DNA of 48,470 nucleotides from positions 1 to 48,470 of the forward strand of contig CAZXDP010000014.1 of the NCBI GenBank assembly GCA_964639255.1. Direction: 5' to 3'. Under the pieces are notes generated by a model that was given only the letters and a program-made list of their open reading frames with translations, made no database searches and was not told the DNA's origin. Source of the DNA: NZQO01 sp964639255. Lineage in GTDB: Bacteria > Bacteroidota > Bacteroidia > Flavobacteriales > Flavobacteriaceae. Each line of letters begins with the position of its first letter. Position 1 is the first letter of the stretch. Below are positions 33,525-42,087 of this stretch, one piece after another. The translations under genes and the position numbers were made by a program.

Positions 33525-33527
33525 GTT

Positions 33528-33806
33528 ATGGCAAGATCATTAAAAAAAGGACCGTACGTTCACTATAAGCTAGAACAGAAAGTTGAACAAAATGTGGCGT
33601 CTAACAAGAAGACAGTGATTAAGACTTGGTCACGAGCCTCGATGATTACCCCAGATTTTGTAGGACAGACCATCGCGGTGCATAACGGGCGCCAATTCGT
33701 TCCCGTGTATGTTACCGAGAATATGGTAGGACATAAATTAGGCGAATTTTCACCTACACGATCATTCCGTGGTCACGCAGGTGCTAAAAACAAAGGAAAA
33801 AAATAA
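33528..33806 (+). CDS. rpsS: 30S ribosomal protein S19
   Basis: S19 belongs to the 30S head and contacts S13 and the A-site side. The 92 residues include ARSLKKGPYVHYKLEQKV, KTWSRASMITPDFVGQTIAVHNG and HKLGEFSPTRSFRGH, all family signatures. Normal S10-operon position between rplB and rplV. Confidence 0.98.
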   Translation: MARSLKKGPYVHYKLEQKVEQNVASNKKTVIKTWSRASMITPDFVGQTIAVHNGRQFVPVYVTENMVGHKLGEFSPTRSFRGHAGAKNKGKK

Positions 33807-33812
33807 TAAGCC

Positions 33813-34220
33813 ATGGGAGTTCGTAAAAGAGAAAGAGCAGAGCAAATCAAGGAAGCGAAAAAAACACAGTATTTCGCCAAATTGAACAATTGCCCTACAT
33901 CACCTCGAAAAATGCGCTTGGTTGCAGACCTGGTGCGCGGTGAGAAAGTAGATAAAGCGCTTAATATTTTAAGATTCAGCAAAAAAGAAGCCTCCAACCG
34001 CCTAGAGAAGCTGTTGTTGTCTGCCATTGCAAACTGGCAAGCCAAAAACGAGGATGCCTCTATAGAGGATGCCGATCTTTTTGTAAAGGAAATACGCGTA
34101 GACGGTGGCAGTATGTTGAAGAGACTGCGCCCCGCCCCGCAAGGACGTGCGCACAGAATTAGAAAGCGCTCCAACCACGTAACACTGGTATTGGGAGCTA
34201 ACGATAACACACAAAGCTAG
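33813..34220 (+). CDS. rplV: 50S ribosomal protein L22
   Basis: L22 reaches into the exit tunnel with a beta-hairpin. The 135 residues contain NCPTSPRKMRLVADLVRGEKVDKAL in segments and PRAQGRAHRIRKRSNHV-like sequence (RPAPQGRAHRIRKRSNHVTL) at the C-terminal hairpin, where macrolide resistance changes occur in other bacteria. A charged N-terminal extension (RKRERAEQIKEAKKTQYFAK) is common in Flavobacteriia. Confidence 0.97.
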   Translation: MGVRKRERAEQIKEAKKTQYFAKLNNCPTSPRKMRLVADLVRGEKVDKALNILRFSKKEASNRLEKLLLSAIANWQAKNEDASIEDADLFVKEIRVDGGSMLKRLRPAPQGRAHRIRKRSNHVTLVLGANDNTQS

Positions 34221-34227
34221 AATTTAA

Positions 34228-34950
34228 ATGGGACAGAAAACAAATCCAATCGGTAACCGCTTAGGTATCATCAGAGGATGGGAATCCAACTGGTACGGAG
34301 GCAACGACTACGGCGATAAATTGGCCGAAGACGACAAGATTAGAAAGTACATCCACGCTCGTTTAAGCAAGGCCAGTGTGTCTAGGGTAATCATTGAGCG
34401 TACCCTTAAACTTGTAACCGTTACTATCACCACCGCTCGCCCGGGTATCATTATCGGTAAAGGCGGCCAGGAGGTAGACAAGTTGAAAGAAGAGCTTAAG
34501 AAAATTACCGGAAAAGAGGTACAGATTAACATTCACGAGATCAAGAGGCCCGAGCTCGATGCCCATTTGGTCGCTTCCAGTGTAGCGCGCCAAATTGAAA
34601 GCCGTATCTCATACCGTCGTGCCATTAAAATGGCCATAGCGGCTGCTATGCGTATGAGTGCCGAAGGAATTAAGATCCAGATCTCAGGCCGTCTAAACGG
34701 TGCCGAAATGGCCCGTAGCGAAGCCTACAAAGAAGGTCGTATCCCTCTTTCTACCTTCCGTGCCGATATTGACTATGCCTTGGTCGAGGCCCATACCACT
34801 TACGGTAGGCTTGGCGTAAAGGTATGGATCATGAAAGGTGAGGTATATGGAAAAAGAGACCTTTCCCCCTTGGTTGGCCTGTCCAAAAAAGGAGCCGGAA
34901 AAGGTGCTAGTACCGGACGAGGTGGCAACAAAGCACGTCGTAGAAAGTAA
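34228..34950 (+). CDS. rpsC: 30S ribosomal protein S3
   Basis: S3 forms part of the mRNA entry channel. The 240 residues begin GQKTNPIGNRLGIIRGWESN, contain the KH-domain loop IIIGKGGQEVDKLKEEL, and the C-terminal domain has GRLNGAEMARSEAYKEGRIPLS. A basic, glycine-rich tail (GAGKGASTGRGGNKARRRK) ends the protein. Standard order before rplP. Confidence 0.98.
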   Translation: MGQKTNPIGNRLGIIRGWESNWYGGNDYGDKLAEDDKIRKYIHARLSKASVSRVIIERTLKLVTVTITTARPGIIIGKGGQEVDKLKEELKKITGKEVQINIHEIKRPELDAHLVASSVARQIESRISYRRAIKMAIAAAMRMSAEGIKIQISGRLNGAEMARSEAYKEGRIPLSTFRADIDYALVEAHTTYGRLGVKVWIMKGEVYGKRDLSPLVGLSKKGAGKGASTGRGGNKARRRK

Positions 34951-34968
34951 TTTTTTAAACACAGAAAA

Positions 34969-35388
34969 ATGTTACAACCTAAGAGAACAAAATACCGCAA
35001 ACAACAGAAGGGCCGCATGAAGGGCAACGCCGGTCGTGGAAACCAGCTGGCCAACGGTACCTTCGGTATTAAGTCTTTAGATTCACAATTTGTGACGGCT
35101 CGACAAATAGAAGCTGCGCGTATCGCTGCTACCCGTTATATGAAAAGGGAAGGTTCTATCTGGATCATGATATTCCCAGATAAGCCTATCACCAAGAAGC
35201 CTCTCGAGGTACGTATGGGTAAAGGTAAGGGTGCTGTAGAATATTATGCTGCTGTAGTAAAGCCTGGCAGGATCATGTTTGAAGTATCGGGGGTTCCCAT
35301 GGCCACCGCGAAAGAGGCCTTGCGCCTTGCGGCCCAGAAGCTTCCCGTGCGAACAAAATTTGTGGTATCCAGAGATTATCAGGAATAA
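34969..35388 (+). CDS. rplP: 50S ribosomal protein L16
   Basis: L16 is a late-assembly protein that helps position tRNA in the A site. The 139 residues start LQPKRTKYRKQQKGRMKGNA and include GKGKGAVEYYAAVVKPGRIMFE and the C-terminal KLPVRTKFVV, all typical. It is followed by rpmC after 18 bases. Confidence 0.98.
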   Translation: MLQPKRTKYRKQQKGRMKGNAGRGNQLANGTFGIKSLDSQFVTARQIEAARIAATRYMKREGSIWIMIFPDKPITKKPLEVRMGKGKGAVEYYAAVVKPGRIMFEVSGVPMATAKEALRLAAQKLPVRTKFVVSRDYQE

Positions 35389-35406
35389 TTTTTTGAAATT
35401 TTCACT

Positions 35407-35598
35407 ATGAAACAATCAGAAATAAACGAAGCATCAACAGCGGAATTGCAGGAGCAGCTCGCCGAAGCTAGAAAAGCGTACACTGACCTGAAAATGGCGC
35501 ATACCATTTCACCGTTGGAGAATCCCATTCAATTGAGAGCGCAGCGCAGAAGCATCGCAAGAATTGCGACGGAACTAACTAAAAGAGAAGTGCAATAA
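35407..35598 (+). CDS. rpmC: 50S ribosomal protein L29
   Basis: L29 is a small two-helix protein near the tunnel exit. The 63 residues begin KQSEINEASTAELQEQLAEA and include NPIQLRAQRRSIARIATEL, the conserved helix. Located between rplP and rpsQ as usual. Confidence 0.96.
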   Translation: MKQSEINEASTAELQEQLAEARKAYTDLKMAHTISPLENPIQLRAQRRSIARIATELTKREVQ

Positions 35599-35615
35599 CT
35601 GTACGAAGCTGAAAG

Positions 35616-35873
35616 ATGGAAACAAGAAATTTAAGAAAAGAACGTATTGGTGTAGTAACCAGCAACAAGATGGAAAAATCCATCGTCGTTTCTGAAGTAA
35701 AGAAGGTGAAGCACCCTATGTACGGAAAATTCGTGTTAAAGACGAAAAAATACGTTGCGCACGACGAAAAGAACGACTGCAACGAAGGTGATACCGTAAA
35801 GATCATGGAAACACGGCCTTTAAGTAAAACCAAGTGTTGGAGATTAGTAGAAATAATTGAAAGAGCGAAGTAA
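35616..35873 (+). CDS. rpsQ: 30S ribosomal protein S17
   Basis: S17 is an OB-fold primary binder of 16S rRNA. The 85 residues include RKERIGVVTSNKMEKSIVV, KHPMYGKFVLKTKKYVAHDE and the C-terminal ETRPLSKTKCWRLVEIIERAK. It lies two bases upstream of rplN and is the last S10-operon gene in the classical scheme. Confidence 0.97.
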   Translation: METRNLRKERIGVVTSNKMEKSIVVSEVKKVKHPMYGKFVLKTKKYVAHDEKNDCNEGDTVKIMETRPLSKTKCWRLVEIIERAK

Positions 35874-35875
35874 TC

Positions 35876-36244
35876 ATGGTACAACAAGAATCAAGACTAA
35901 GAGTAGCAGATAACACCGGCGCAAAGGAAGTGCTTTGCATTCGCGTGTTGGGAGGAACCAAAAGAAGGTACGCCTCTATTGGCGACAAGATTGTGGTATC
36001 TGTTAAGGAAGCGACTCCTAACGGAAACATCAAGAAGGGAGCCGTTTCTACCGCCGTGGTAGTTCGTACCGTGAAAGAGGTGAGACGACCCGACGGTTCG
36101 TACATCCGTTTCGACGACAACGCCTGCGTACTGTTGAACCCACAGGGGGAAATGAGGGGCACGCGCGTGTTCGGTCCGGTTGCCCGCGAGCTTCGCGACA
36201 AGCAATTTATGAAAATAGTATCATTGGCACCCGAAGTGCTTTAA
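35876..36244 (+). CDS. rplN: 50S ribosomal protein L14
   Basis: L14 sits at the subunit interface. The 122 residues are highly conserved: VQQESRLRVADNTGAKEVLC, GDKIVVSVKEATPNGNIKKG and the C-terminal RELRDKQFMKIVSLAPEVL. It is the first gene of the spc part of the cluster. Confidence 0.98.
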   Translation: MVQQESRLRVADNTGAKEVLCIRVLGGTKRRYASIGDKIVVSVKEATPNGNIKKGAVSTAVVVRTVKEVRRPDGSYIRFDDNACVLLNPQGEMRGTRVFGPVARELRDKQFMKIVSLAPEVL

Positions 36245-36256
36245 TACGATAACGAA

Positions 36257-36571
36257 ATGTCAAAGCTTAAAATCAAATCAGGAGACACCGTAGTGGTTAC
36301 CGCCGGCGAGCATAAAGGCTCGGAAGGCAAGGTACTCAAGGTGTTGATCGATAAAAACAAAGCAATAGTAGAAGGAGTGAACACGGTAAAGAAGCACGAG
36401 AAACCTAGTGCGGCCAACCCACAGGGGGGCATTTCCGAGAAAGAAGCTCCCATCCATATCTCAAACCTATCGCTGGTTGATCCTAAATCAGGAGAGCCTA
36501 CTCGAGTAGGCTACAGAATGGAAGATGGTAAAAAAGTACGGTTTTCTAAAAAATCGAATCAAGTATTATAG
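36257..36571 (+). CDS. rplX: 50S ribosomal protein L24
   Basis: L24 starts 50S assembly. The 104 residues carry the KOW motif (LKIKSGDTVVVTAGEHKGSE) followed by GKVLKVLIDKNKAIVEGVNTV. It is separated from rplE by only two bases, indicating coupled translation. Confidence 0.97.
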   Translation: MSKLKIKSGDTVVVTAGEHKGSEGKVLKVLIDKNKAIVEGVNTVKKHEKPSAANPQGGISEKEAPIHISNLSLVDPKSGEPTRVGYRMEDGKKVRFSKKSNQVL

Positions 36572-36573
36572 TT

Positions 36574-37125
36574 ATGGGATACACACCAAGACTTAAGGAA
36601 GAGTACAAGAGCCGCGTTATCAACGCTCTTACAGACGAATTTGGCTACCAGAATGTAATGCAGGTTCCAAAGCTGGAGCGCATTGTGGTATCCCGCGGAG
36701 TTGGGGCTGCCGTAGCCGATAAGAAACTGATCGATAATTCCGTAGAGGAGTTAACCCGCATTACCGGCCAAAAGGCGATTGCCACTATGTCCAAAAAAGA
36801 CGTAGCAACCTTCAAGCTTCGTAAGGGAATGCCTATTGGCGCCAAAGTGACGCTTCGTGGCGAGCGTATGTATGAGTTTCTAGACAGGCTCATTACTACC
36901 GCGCTGCCTAACGTTCGCGACTTTAGCGGTATTAAGGCGACTGGGTTCGACGGAAGAGGAAACTACAGCATGGGAATTGAGGAGCAAATCATCTTCCCAG
37001 AAGTAAATATCGACAAAGTAAAGAAAATTGAGGGTATGAACATCACCTTCGTTACCAGCGCCGAGACCGATAAAGAGGCCAAGGCACTGTTGAGCGAATT
37101 GGGACTACCCTTTAAAAAGAACTAA
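36574..37125 (+). CDS. rplE: 50S ribosomal protein L5
   Basis: L5 binds 5S rRNA and contacts the P-site tRNA. The 183 residues include GYQNVMQVPKLERIVVSRGVG in segments, ISKKDVATFKLRKGMPIG-type sequence (MSKKDVATFKLRKGMPIGAK) and NYSMGIEEQIIFPEV. The next gene begins three bases after the stop. Confidence 0.98.
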   Translation: MGYTPRLKEEYKSRVINALTDEFGYQNVMQVPKLERIVVSRGVGAAVADKKLIDNSVEELTRITGQKAIATMSKKDVATFKLRKGMPIGAKVTLRGERMYEFLDRLITTALPNVRDFSGIKATGFDGRGNYSMGIEEQIIFPEVNIDKVKKIEGMNITFVTSAETDKEAKALLSELGLPFKKN

Positions 37126-37128
37126 GAG

Positions 37129-37398
37129 ATGGCTAAAGAATCAATGAAGGCCCGCGAGGTCAAGAGACAGAAATTGGTGAAAAAGTACGCTGCCAAGCGC
37201 AAGGCCCTAAAAGAGGCCGGAGACTGGGAAGCGCTTCAAAAGTTACCAAAAAACTCTTCGCCCGTACGCTTGCACAACCGTTGCAAACTTACCGGAAGAC
37301 CAAAAGGGTACATGAGAACGTTCGGCCTGTCACGGGTTATGTTCCGTGAGATGGCTAACCAAGGTTTAATACCCGGTGTTCGCAAAGCGTCCTGGTAG
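37129..37398 (+). CDS. rpsN: 30S ribosomal protein S14, zinc-free type
   Basis: S14 of the 30S head. At 89 residues, with only one Cys (HNRCKLTGRPKGYMRTFGLS) and no CxxC pairs, this is the long zinc-independent form. It lies in the spc cluster between rplE and rpsH, so it is the main copy. The 89-base gap after it is longer than most gaps in the cluster. Confidence 0.97.
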   Translation: MAKESMKAREVKRQKLVKKYAAKRKALKEAGDWEALQKLPKNSSPVRLHNRCKLTGRPKGYMRTFGLSRVMFREMANQGLIPGVRKASW

Positions 37399-37487
37399 TA
37401 CTATGGCCGTAGGCACCCAACTGTAACAAATATTAATTGGTGGAAGGTTTGCCAAAGGGCGAAAACCATCACCGCAAACAAGCATAC

Positions 37488-37886
37488 ATGAACACAGATC
37501 CAATTTCAGACTTTCTAACCCGTGTTAGAAATGCAGTAAAGGCAGGACACCGCGTAGTAGAGGTTCCCGCATCAAACCTTAAAAAGGAAATAACAAAGAT
37601 CTTATTCGATCAAGGGTATATCCTAAGCTACAAATTTGAGGACAAGGGCCCACAGGGTACCATCAAGATTGCCTTAAAGTACGACAAGCTTACCAAGGAG
37701 CCCGTTATCAAAAAGATTCAACGAATTAGTAAACCCGGTTTACGTAAATATGCAGGTTCTTCGGAAATGCCACGTATCTTGAACGGTCTGGGAATTGCCA
37801 TCGTGTCTACTTCAGCAGGAGTAATGACCGGCAAGCAGGCCAAAGCACAGAATGTGGGTGGTGAAGTATTGTGTTACGTATACTAA
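37488..37886 (+). CDS. rpsH: 30S ribosomal protein S8
   Basis: S8 binds the central domain of 16S rRNA and in enteric bacteria represses the spc operon. The 132 residues from ATG 37488 begin NTDPISDFLTRVRNAVKAGH, the family start. An in-frame start at 37437 would add 17 residues not seen in S8 and is rejected. The C-terminal GLGIAIVSTSAGVMTGKQAK and GGEVLCYVY are typical. Confidence 0.97.
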   Translation: MNTDPISDFLTRVRNAVKAGHRVVEVPASNLKKEITKILFDQGYILSYKFEDKGPQGTIKIALKYDKLTKEPVIKKIQRISKPGLRKYAGSSEMPRILNGLGIAIVSTSAGVMTGKQAKAQNVGGEVLCYVY

Positions 37887-37904
37887 AATAAAGACAGGAA
37901 AAAA

Positions 37905-38447
37905 ATGTCAAGAATAGGTAATAACCCGGTAGCGATTCCTCAAGGTGTTACGGTCACTGTAAACGACAACGTAATAACCGTAAAAGGGAAATTAGGCGAG
38001 TTAACTCAGGAATTTGCTGACGTTAGCGTAAAAGTGGAAGACGATCAAGTGATCGTTGAGCGTCCTTCCGAAGCAAAAGATCACAAAGCAAAGCACGGCC
38101 TGTACCGCGCATTGGTCAATAACATGATCAAGGGCGTCACTACAGGATGGACCAAAAAACTGGAACTGGTAGGGGTAGGATATCGCGCCAGCAACCAGGG
38201 GAACAAGTTGGACCTAGCAGTTGGGTTCTCCCATAACATTGTTATGGACATCGCCCCAGAGGTTCAAGTAGAAACCGTGACCGAGAAGGGTAAGAACCCT
38301 ATTGTAAAATTAACCTCGCATGACAAGCAACTGGTGGGGCAGGTAGCCGCGAAGATTCGCAGTTTCCGCAAGCCAGAGCCTTACAAAGGAAAAGGTATCA
38401 AGTTCGTTGGTGAGCAAATACGAAGAAAAGCAGGTAAATCTGCATAA
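37905..38447 (+). CDS. rplF: 50S ribosomal protein L6
   Basis: L6 lies near the factor-binding site. The 180 residues begin SRIGNNPVAIPQGVTVTVND and contain HGLYRALVNNMIKGVTTGW, VGVGYRA and the conserved C-terminal RKPEPYKGKGIKFVGEQIRRKAGKSA in segments. It is 18 bases after rpsH. No anomalies. Confidence 0.98.
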   Translation: MSRIGNNPVAIPQGVTVTVNDNVITVKGKLGELTQEFADVSVKVEDDQVIVERPSEAKDHKAKHGLYRALVNNMIKGVTTGWTKKLELVGVGYRASNQGNKLDLAVGFSHNIVMDIAPEVQVETVTEKGKNPIVKLTSHDKQLVGQVAAKIRSFRKPEPYKGKGIKFVGEQIRRKAGKSA

Positions 38448-38458
38448 GATACAACGTT

Positions 38459-38815
38459 ATGGCATTATCAAAACAAGATAGAAGACAGAGATTGCGCTTT
38501 AGGATTCGCAAGACGGTTTCAGGAACAGAGCAGCGCCCGCGCTTGGCTGTTTTTAGAAGCAACAAGGAGATTTATGCACAACTTATTGACGATGTAAATG
38601 GCAAGACCATTACCGCTGCATCTTCAAGAGATAAAGATATAGACGCTTCAAAGGTAAACAAGACCGAAGCGGCAAAACTAGTGGGCAAGGCAATCGCCGA
38701 AAAGGCCAAAGAGGCCGGTGTAGACACTGTATCGTTCGATAGAGGTGGCTACCTGTACCACGGAAGAGTAAAATCATTAGCTGAAGGCGCCCGCGAAGGT
38801 GGTCTTAAATTTTAA
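38459..38815 (+). CDS. rplR: 50S ribosomal protein L18
   Basis: L18 helps to attach 5S rRNA. The 118 residues include RRQRLRFRIRKTVSGTEQRP, RLAVFRSNKEIYAQLIDDV and the C-terminal VSFDRGGYLYHGRVKSLAEG, the family pattern. It is five bases upstream of rpsE. Confidence 0.97.
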   Translation: MALSKQDRRQRLRFRIRKTVSGTEQRPRLAVFRSNKEIYAQLIDDVNGKTITAASSRDKDIDASKVNKTEAAKLVGKAIAEKAKEAGVDTVSFDRGGYLYHGRVKSLAEGAREGGLKF

Positions 38816-38820
38816 GAACT

Positions 38821-39345
38821 ATGTATCAAGATTATAAAAACGTAGAAACAGTAAAGCCCGGAGGCCTCGATCTTAAAGACCGTCTCGTTGGGGTGCAACG
38901 TGTAACGAAGGTAACCAAGGGGGGTAGAGCCTTCGGTTTTTCAGCTATTGTTGTTGTGGGTGATGAAAAAGGTGTGGTGGGCCACGGCCTGGGCAAATCT
39001 AAGGATGTTGCCAGCGCCATCGCCAAGGCAATAGAAGACGCTAAGAAGAACTTGGTTCGAATTCCGTTGAACAAAGTGACCCTTCCGCACGAGCAAAAAG
39101 GTAAATATGGTGGTGCTCGCGTAAACCTTATGCCCGCAGCGCCCGGTACCGGTGTTATCGCCGGTGGTGCCGTTCGTGCCGTTTTAGAAGCCGTAGGGAT
39201 ACACGATGTATTGTCGAAATCGCAAGGATCTTCAAATCCGCACAACGTGGTAAAGGCAACCTTCGATGCCCTTTTGCAAATGCGCAGTGCCGACACTGTT
39301 GCCAAGCAACGCGGCATTACGTTGGAAAAATTGTATAAAGGATAA
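38821..39345 (+). CDS. rpsE: 30S ribosomal protein S5
   Basis: S5 helps set decoding accuracy and mRNA entry. The 174 residues contain KDRLVGVQRVTKVTKGGRAF, FSAIVVVGDEKGVVGHGLGKSK in segments and the loop GKYGGARVNLMPAAPGTGVI. A long antisense reading frame covers it but has no support. rpmD follows after 12 bases. Confidence 0.98.
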   Translation: MYQDYKNVETVKPGGLDLKDRLVGVQRVTKVTKGGRAFGFSAIVVVGDEKGVVGHGLGKSKDVASAIAKAIEDAKKNLVRIPLNKVTLPHEQKGKYGGARVNLMPAAPGTGVIAGGAVRAVLEAVGIHDVLSKSQGSSNPHNVVKATFDALLQMRSADTVAKQRGITLEKLYKG

Positions 39346-39357
39346 ATACTGAAGAAG

Positions 39358-39537
39358 ATGGCAAAAATTAAAGTAACCAAGGTACGCAGTGCCATTAACC
39401 GCACGCAAACCCAGAAACGAACGCTTGAAGCTTTGGGCCTTAAGAAAATTGGCCAAACCGTAGAGCACGAAGACACGCCAAATATTCTTGGTATGGTAAA
39501 TAAAGTTAAACACTTGGTTTCTGTAGAAACCGTTTAA
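39358..39537 (+). CDS. rpmD: 50S ribosomal protein L30
   Basis: L30 is a small 50S protein. The 59 residues, from ATG 39358 to TAA 39537, read AKIKVTKVRSAINRTQTQKR at the start and GLKKIGQTVEHEDTPNILGM in the conserved centre. Its place between rpsE and rplO confirms the assignment. It is easy to miss because of its size. Confidence 0.97.
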   Translation: MAKIKVTKVRSAINRTQTQKRTLEALGLKKIGQTVEHEDTPNILGMVNKVKHLVSVETV

Positions 39538-39547
39538 GATATACAAG

Positions 39548-40000
39548 ATGAAATTAAGTAACTTAAAACCTGCTGAAGCGTCGGTTAAAAATAAAGCGAA
39601 GCGCGTTGGGCGCGGTCAGGGTTCTGGCAAGGCTGGTACTGCCGGCCGAGGTCACAAAGGGGCCAAGTCTCGCTCTGGATATTCCAAGAAGATTGGTTTT
39701 GAAGGTGGACAGATGCCACTACAGCGCCGCGTTCCCAAATTCGGTTTTACCAACATCAACCGAAAGGAGTACCAAGGGGTAAACCTAGACACGCTTCAGC
39801 GCTTGGTAGACGAGAACAAGATTAAGGATACCGTAGATTTCGATACCATGGTAAGCCTACGTTTAGCTGGTAAGAATGAATTGGTGAAAATTTTAGGTCG
39901 AGGAGAGCTTAAGGCGAAACTAAAAATATCTGCGCACAAGTTTACTGCCTCGGCAAAAGAAGCTATTGAAGCTGCCGGTGGTGAAGCAATAACATTGTAA
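39548..40000 (+). CDS. rplO: 50S ribosomal protein L15
   Basis: L15 is an assembly protein with a long basic N-terminus. The 150 residues begin KLSNLKPAEASVKNKAKRVG, then GRGQGSGKAGTAGRGHKGAK and GFEGGQMPLQRRVPKFGF, all typical. It ends 13 bases before secY. Confidence 0.98.
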   Translation: MKLSNLKPAEASVKNKAKRVGRGQGSGKAGTAGRGHKGAKSRSGYSKKIGFEGGQMPLQRRVPKFGFTNINRKEYQGVNLDTLQRLVDENKIKDTVDFDTMVSLRLAGKNELVKILGRGELKAKLKISAHKFTASAKEAIEAAGGEAITL

Positions 40001-40013
40001 TCCCTAAGCACCA

Positions 40014-41357
40014 ATGAAATTTATTGATACCTTAAAAAACGTTTGGAAAATAGAGGAGCTGCGTAATCGCATTATGGTTACTCTGGGGTTATTGTTGGTG
40101 TACCGTTTTGGTGCCCAGGTGGTTCTCCCGGGTATTGATGCCTCGAAATTGGCCGAGTTTGCCGGTAAGTTCGATGCTGGTGGAATTGGCGGCCTTTTGA
40201 ACGCATTTACTGGAGGGGCCTTTGCCAATGCTTCGGTTTTTGCATTGGGTATTATGCCCTATATCTCTGCATCGATTGTAGTGCAGCTTATGCAAATTGC
40301 CGTTCCGTACCTTCAAAAGTTGCAGAAAGAGGGAGAAAGTGGCCGCAAGAAGATCAACCAGATTACCCGTTGGCTTACCATTGGTATCTGTTTGGTTCAG
40401 GCTCCTAGTTACCTTTTCGGCATACAGCAATTGGGTGTACCACCAGAGGCTTTCGTCTTGGAACAAACACCGTTCTTTTACATTACCTCTGTCATCATCC
40501 TCGTAACAGGAACCATTTTCGCAATGTGGCTTGGGGAGAAGATTACCGACAAAGGTATCGGTAACGGTATATCCATCTTAATTATGGTGGGTATCATTGC
40601 CACCTTGCCCCAGTCGTTTGCGCAAGAAGTAGCCTCGAGGTTTAATGCCGGTAATGGTGGAGCCATTATGGTGCTCATCGAACTGGCCATCTGGTTCATA
40701 ATAATATTGGCCTCTGTAATGTTGGTTATGGCCGTACGGAAGATTCCGGTGCAATATGCCAGAAGAGCTGCTAGCGGCGGGTATGAGAAAAATATTTTCG
40801 GTGCCAGGCAGTTTATACCCTTAAAGCTCAATGCCTCTGGGGTAATGCCGATTATCTTCGCCCAGGCAATTATGTTTGTGCCCTCGGCGGTGGCAGGACT
40901 GTCCGATAGCGAGTTCGCCCAGTCGATACAAGCCAATTTTAGTGATATTTTCGGCTTGTGGTACAATATCGTATTTGCGGCTCTCATCATCGTATTTACC
41001 TATTTCTATACGGCGATTACGGTCCCTACTAACAAAATGGCAGACGACCTAAAACGCAGCGGCGGATTCATTCCCGGTATTAAACCAGGTACCGATACGG
41101 CAGAGTATCTTGACAGGATCATGTCGCAAATTACCTTGCCAGGCTCTATATTCTTGGCATTGATCGCGATCTTCCCAGCATTCGTAGTAAAGTTGTTGGG
41201 GATTCAGCAAGGTTGGGCATTGTTCTACGGTGGTACCTCTCTGCTCATTATGGTAGGTGTGGCCATCGATACGATGCAACAGGTAAATTCATATTTATTG
41301 AACCGCCACTACGATGGATTGATGAAAAGTGGTAAAAACAGAAAAGCAGTAGCATAG
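40014..41357 (+). CDS. secY: Preprotein translocase subunit SecY
   Basis: SecY forms the protein-conducting channel of the inner membrane. The 447 residues show about ten hydrophobic segments and the conserved GIMPYISASIVVQLM, the cytoplasmic loop KEGESGRKKINQITRW, QFIPLKLNASGVMPIIFA and the late FYTAITVPTNKMADDLKRSGGFIPGI region in segments. It is required for the Sec step of the many lipoproteins and T9SS substrates in this window. No adk or map gene follows it, unlike the order in many bacteria. Confidence 0.98.
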   Translation: MKFIDTLKNVWKIEELRNRIMVTLGLLLVYRFGAQVVLPGIDASKLAEFAGKFDAGGIGGLLNAFTGGAFANASVFALGIMPYISASIVVQLMQIAVPYLQKLQKEGESGRKKINQITRWLTIGICLVQAPSYLFGIQQLGVPPEAFVLEQTPFFYITSVIILVTGTIFAMWLGEKITDKGIGNGISILIMVGIIATLPQSFAQEVASRFNAGNGGAIMVLIELAIWFIIILASVMLVMAVRKIPVQYARRAASGGYEKNIFGARQFIPLKLNASGVMPIIFAQAIMFVPSAVAGLSDSEFAQSIQANFSDIFGLWYNIVFAALIIVFTYFYTAITVPTNKMADDLKRSGGFIPGIKPGTDTAEYLDRIMSQITLPGSIFLALIAIFPAFVVKLLGIQQGWALFYGGTSLLIMVGVAIDTMQQVNSYLLNRHYDGLMKSGKNRKAVA

Positions 41358-41360
41358 ATT

Positions 41361-41576
41361 ATGGCAAAACAACCCCCAATAGAACAGGATGGAACAATTG
41401 TTGAAGCATTGTCGAATGCAATGTTCAGAGTCGAATTGGAAAACGGTCATATCGTCACTGCGCATATCTCGGGCAAGATGCGTATGCACTACATTAAATT
41501 GTTGCCCGGAGACAAAGTAAAATTGGAAATGAGCCCGTACGATCTAACAAAGGCTCGCATAACATACAGATACTAG
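41361..41576 (+). CDS. infA: Translation initiation factor IF-1
   Basis: IF-1 binds the A site during initiation. The 71 residues form an OB fold: QPPIEQDGTIVEALSNAMFR, VELENGHIVTAHISGKMR and GDKVKLEMSPYDLTKARITY. It is three bases after secY. Confidence 0.98.
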   Translation: MAKQPPIEQDGTIVEALSNAMFRVELENGHIVTAHISGKMRMHYIKLLPGDKVKLEMSPYDLTKARITYRY

Positions 41577-41581
41577 AACAC

Positions 41582-41698
41582 ATGAAAGTTAGAGCATCCA
41601 TTAAGAAGAGAAGTGCCGACTGCAAGATAGTACGCAGAAAGGGCAGATTATATGTAATTAACAAAAAGAACCCAAGGTTCAAACAAAGACAAGGATAA
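41582..41698 (+). CDS. rpmJ: 50S ribosomal protein L36, zinc-free type
   Basis: The 38 residues from ATG 41582 to TAA 41698 start MKVRASIKKRSADCKIVRRK and end NPRFKQRQG. Only one of the four zinc ligands (the Cys in ADC) remains, and the position of the usual His is Phe, so this is a zinc-independent L36. It lies between infA and rpsM, as expected. Confidence 0.96.
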   Translation: MKVRASIKKRSADCKIVRRKGRLYVINKKNPRFKQRQG

Positions 41699-41701
41699 GT
41701 T

Positions 41702-42076
41702 ATGGCAAGAATCGCAGGTGTAGATATCCCGAAGAATAAGAGGGGTGTAATCGCGTTAACGTATATCTTCGGTATCGGCAAGAGCCGTGCCCAGGAAATA
41801 CTAGAAAAAGCCGGAGTTAGCGAAGACAAAAAGGTAAACGATTGGGATGATGATGACATCAACAACATTCGTGAAGCCGTTGGGTCTTTCAAGATCGAAG
41901 GTGAGTTACGTAGCGAAGTTCAATTAAGCATCAAGCGCTTAATGGACATTGGTTGTTACAGAGGTATTCGTCACAGAGCGGGTCTTCCTTTGCGGGGACA
42001 GCGCACCAAGAATAACTCCAGAACAAGAAAAGGAAAACGTAAAACTGTTGCCAACAAGAAGAAGGCGACTAAATAA
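41702..42076 (+). CDS. rpsM: 30S ribosomal protein S13
   Basis: S13 of the 30S head contacts the 50S subunit and the P-site tRNA. The 124 residues begin ARIAGVDIPKNKRGVIALTY and include the family motif YRGIRHRAGLPLRGQRTKNN with a basic tail. Three bases after rpmJ; start of the alpha part of the cluster. Confidence 0.98.
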   Translation: MARIAGVDIPKNKRGVIALTYIFGIGKSRAQEILEKAGVSEDKKVNDWDDDDINNIREAVGSFKIEGELRSEVQLSIKRLMDIGCYRGIRHRAGLPLRGQRTKNNSRTRKGKRKTVANKKKATK

Positions 42077-42087
42077 TACCTAGAGAT

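Noticed and set aside
38832..39476. Open reading frame of 214 codons on the minus strand
   Set aside because: It lies antisense to rpsE and rpmD, both certain genes, and its translation has no recognisable domain. Codon bias of the sense genes explains the opening.
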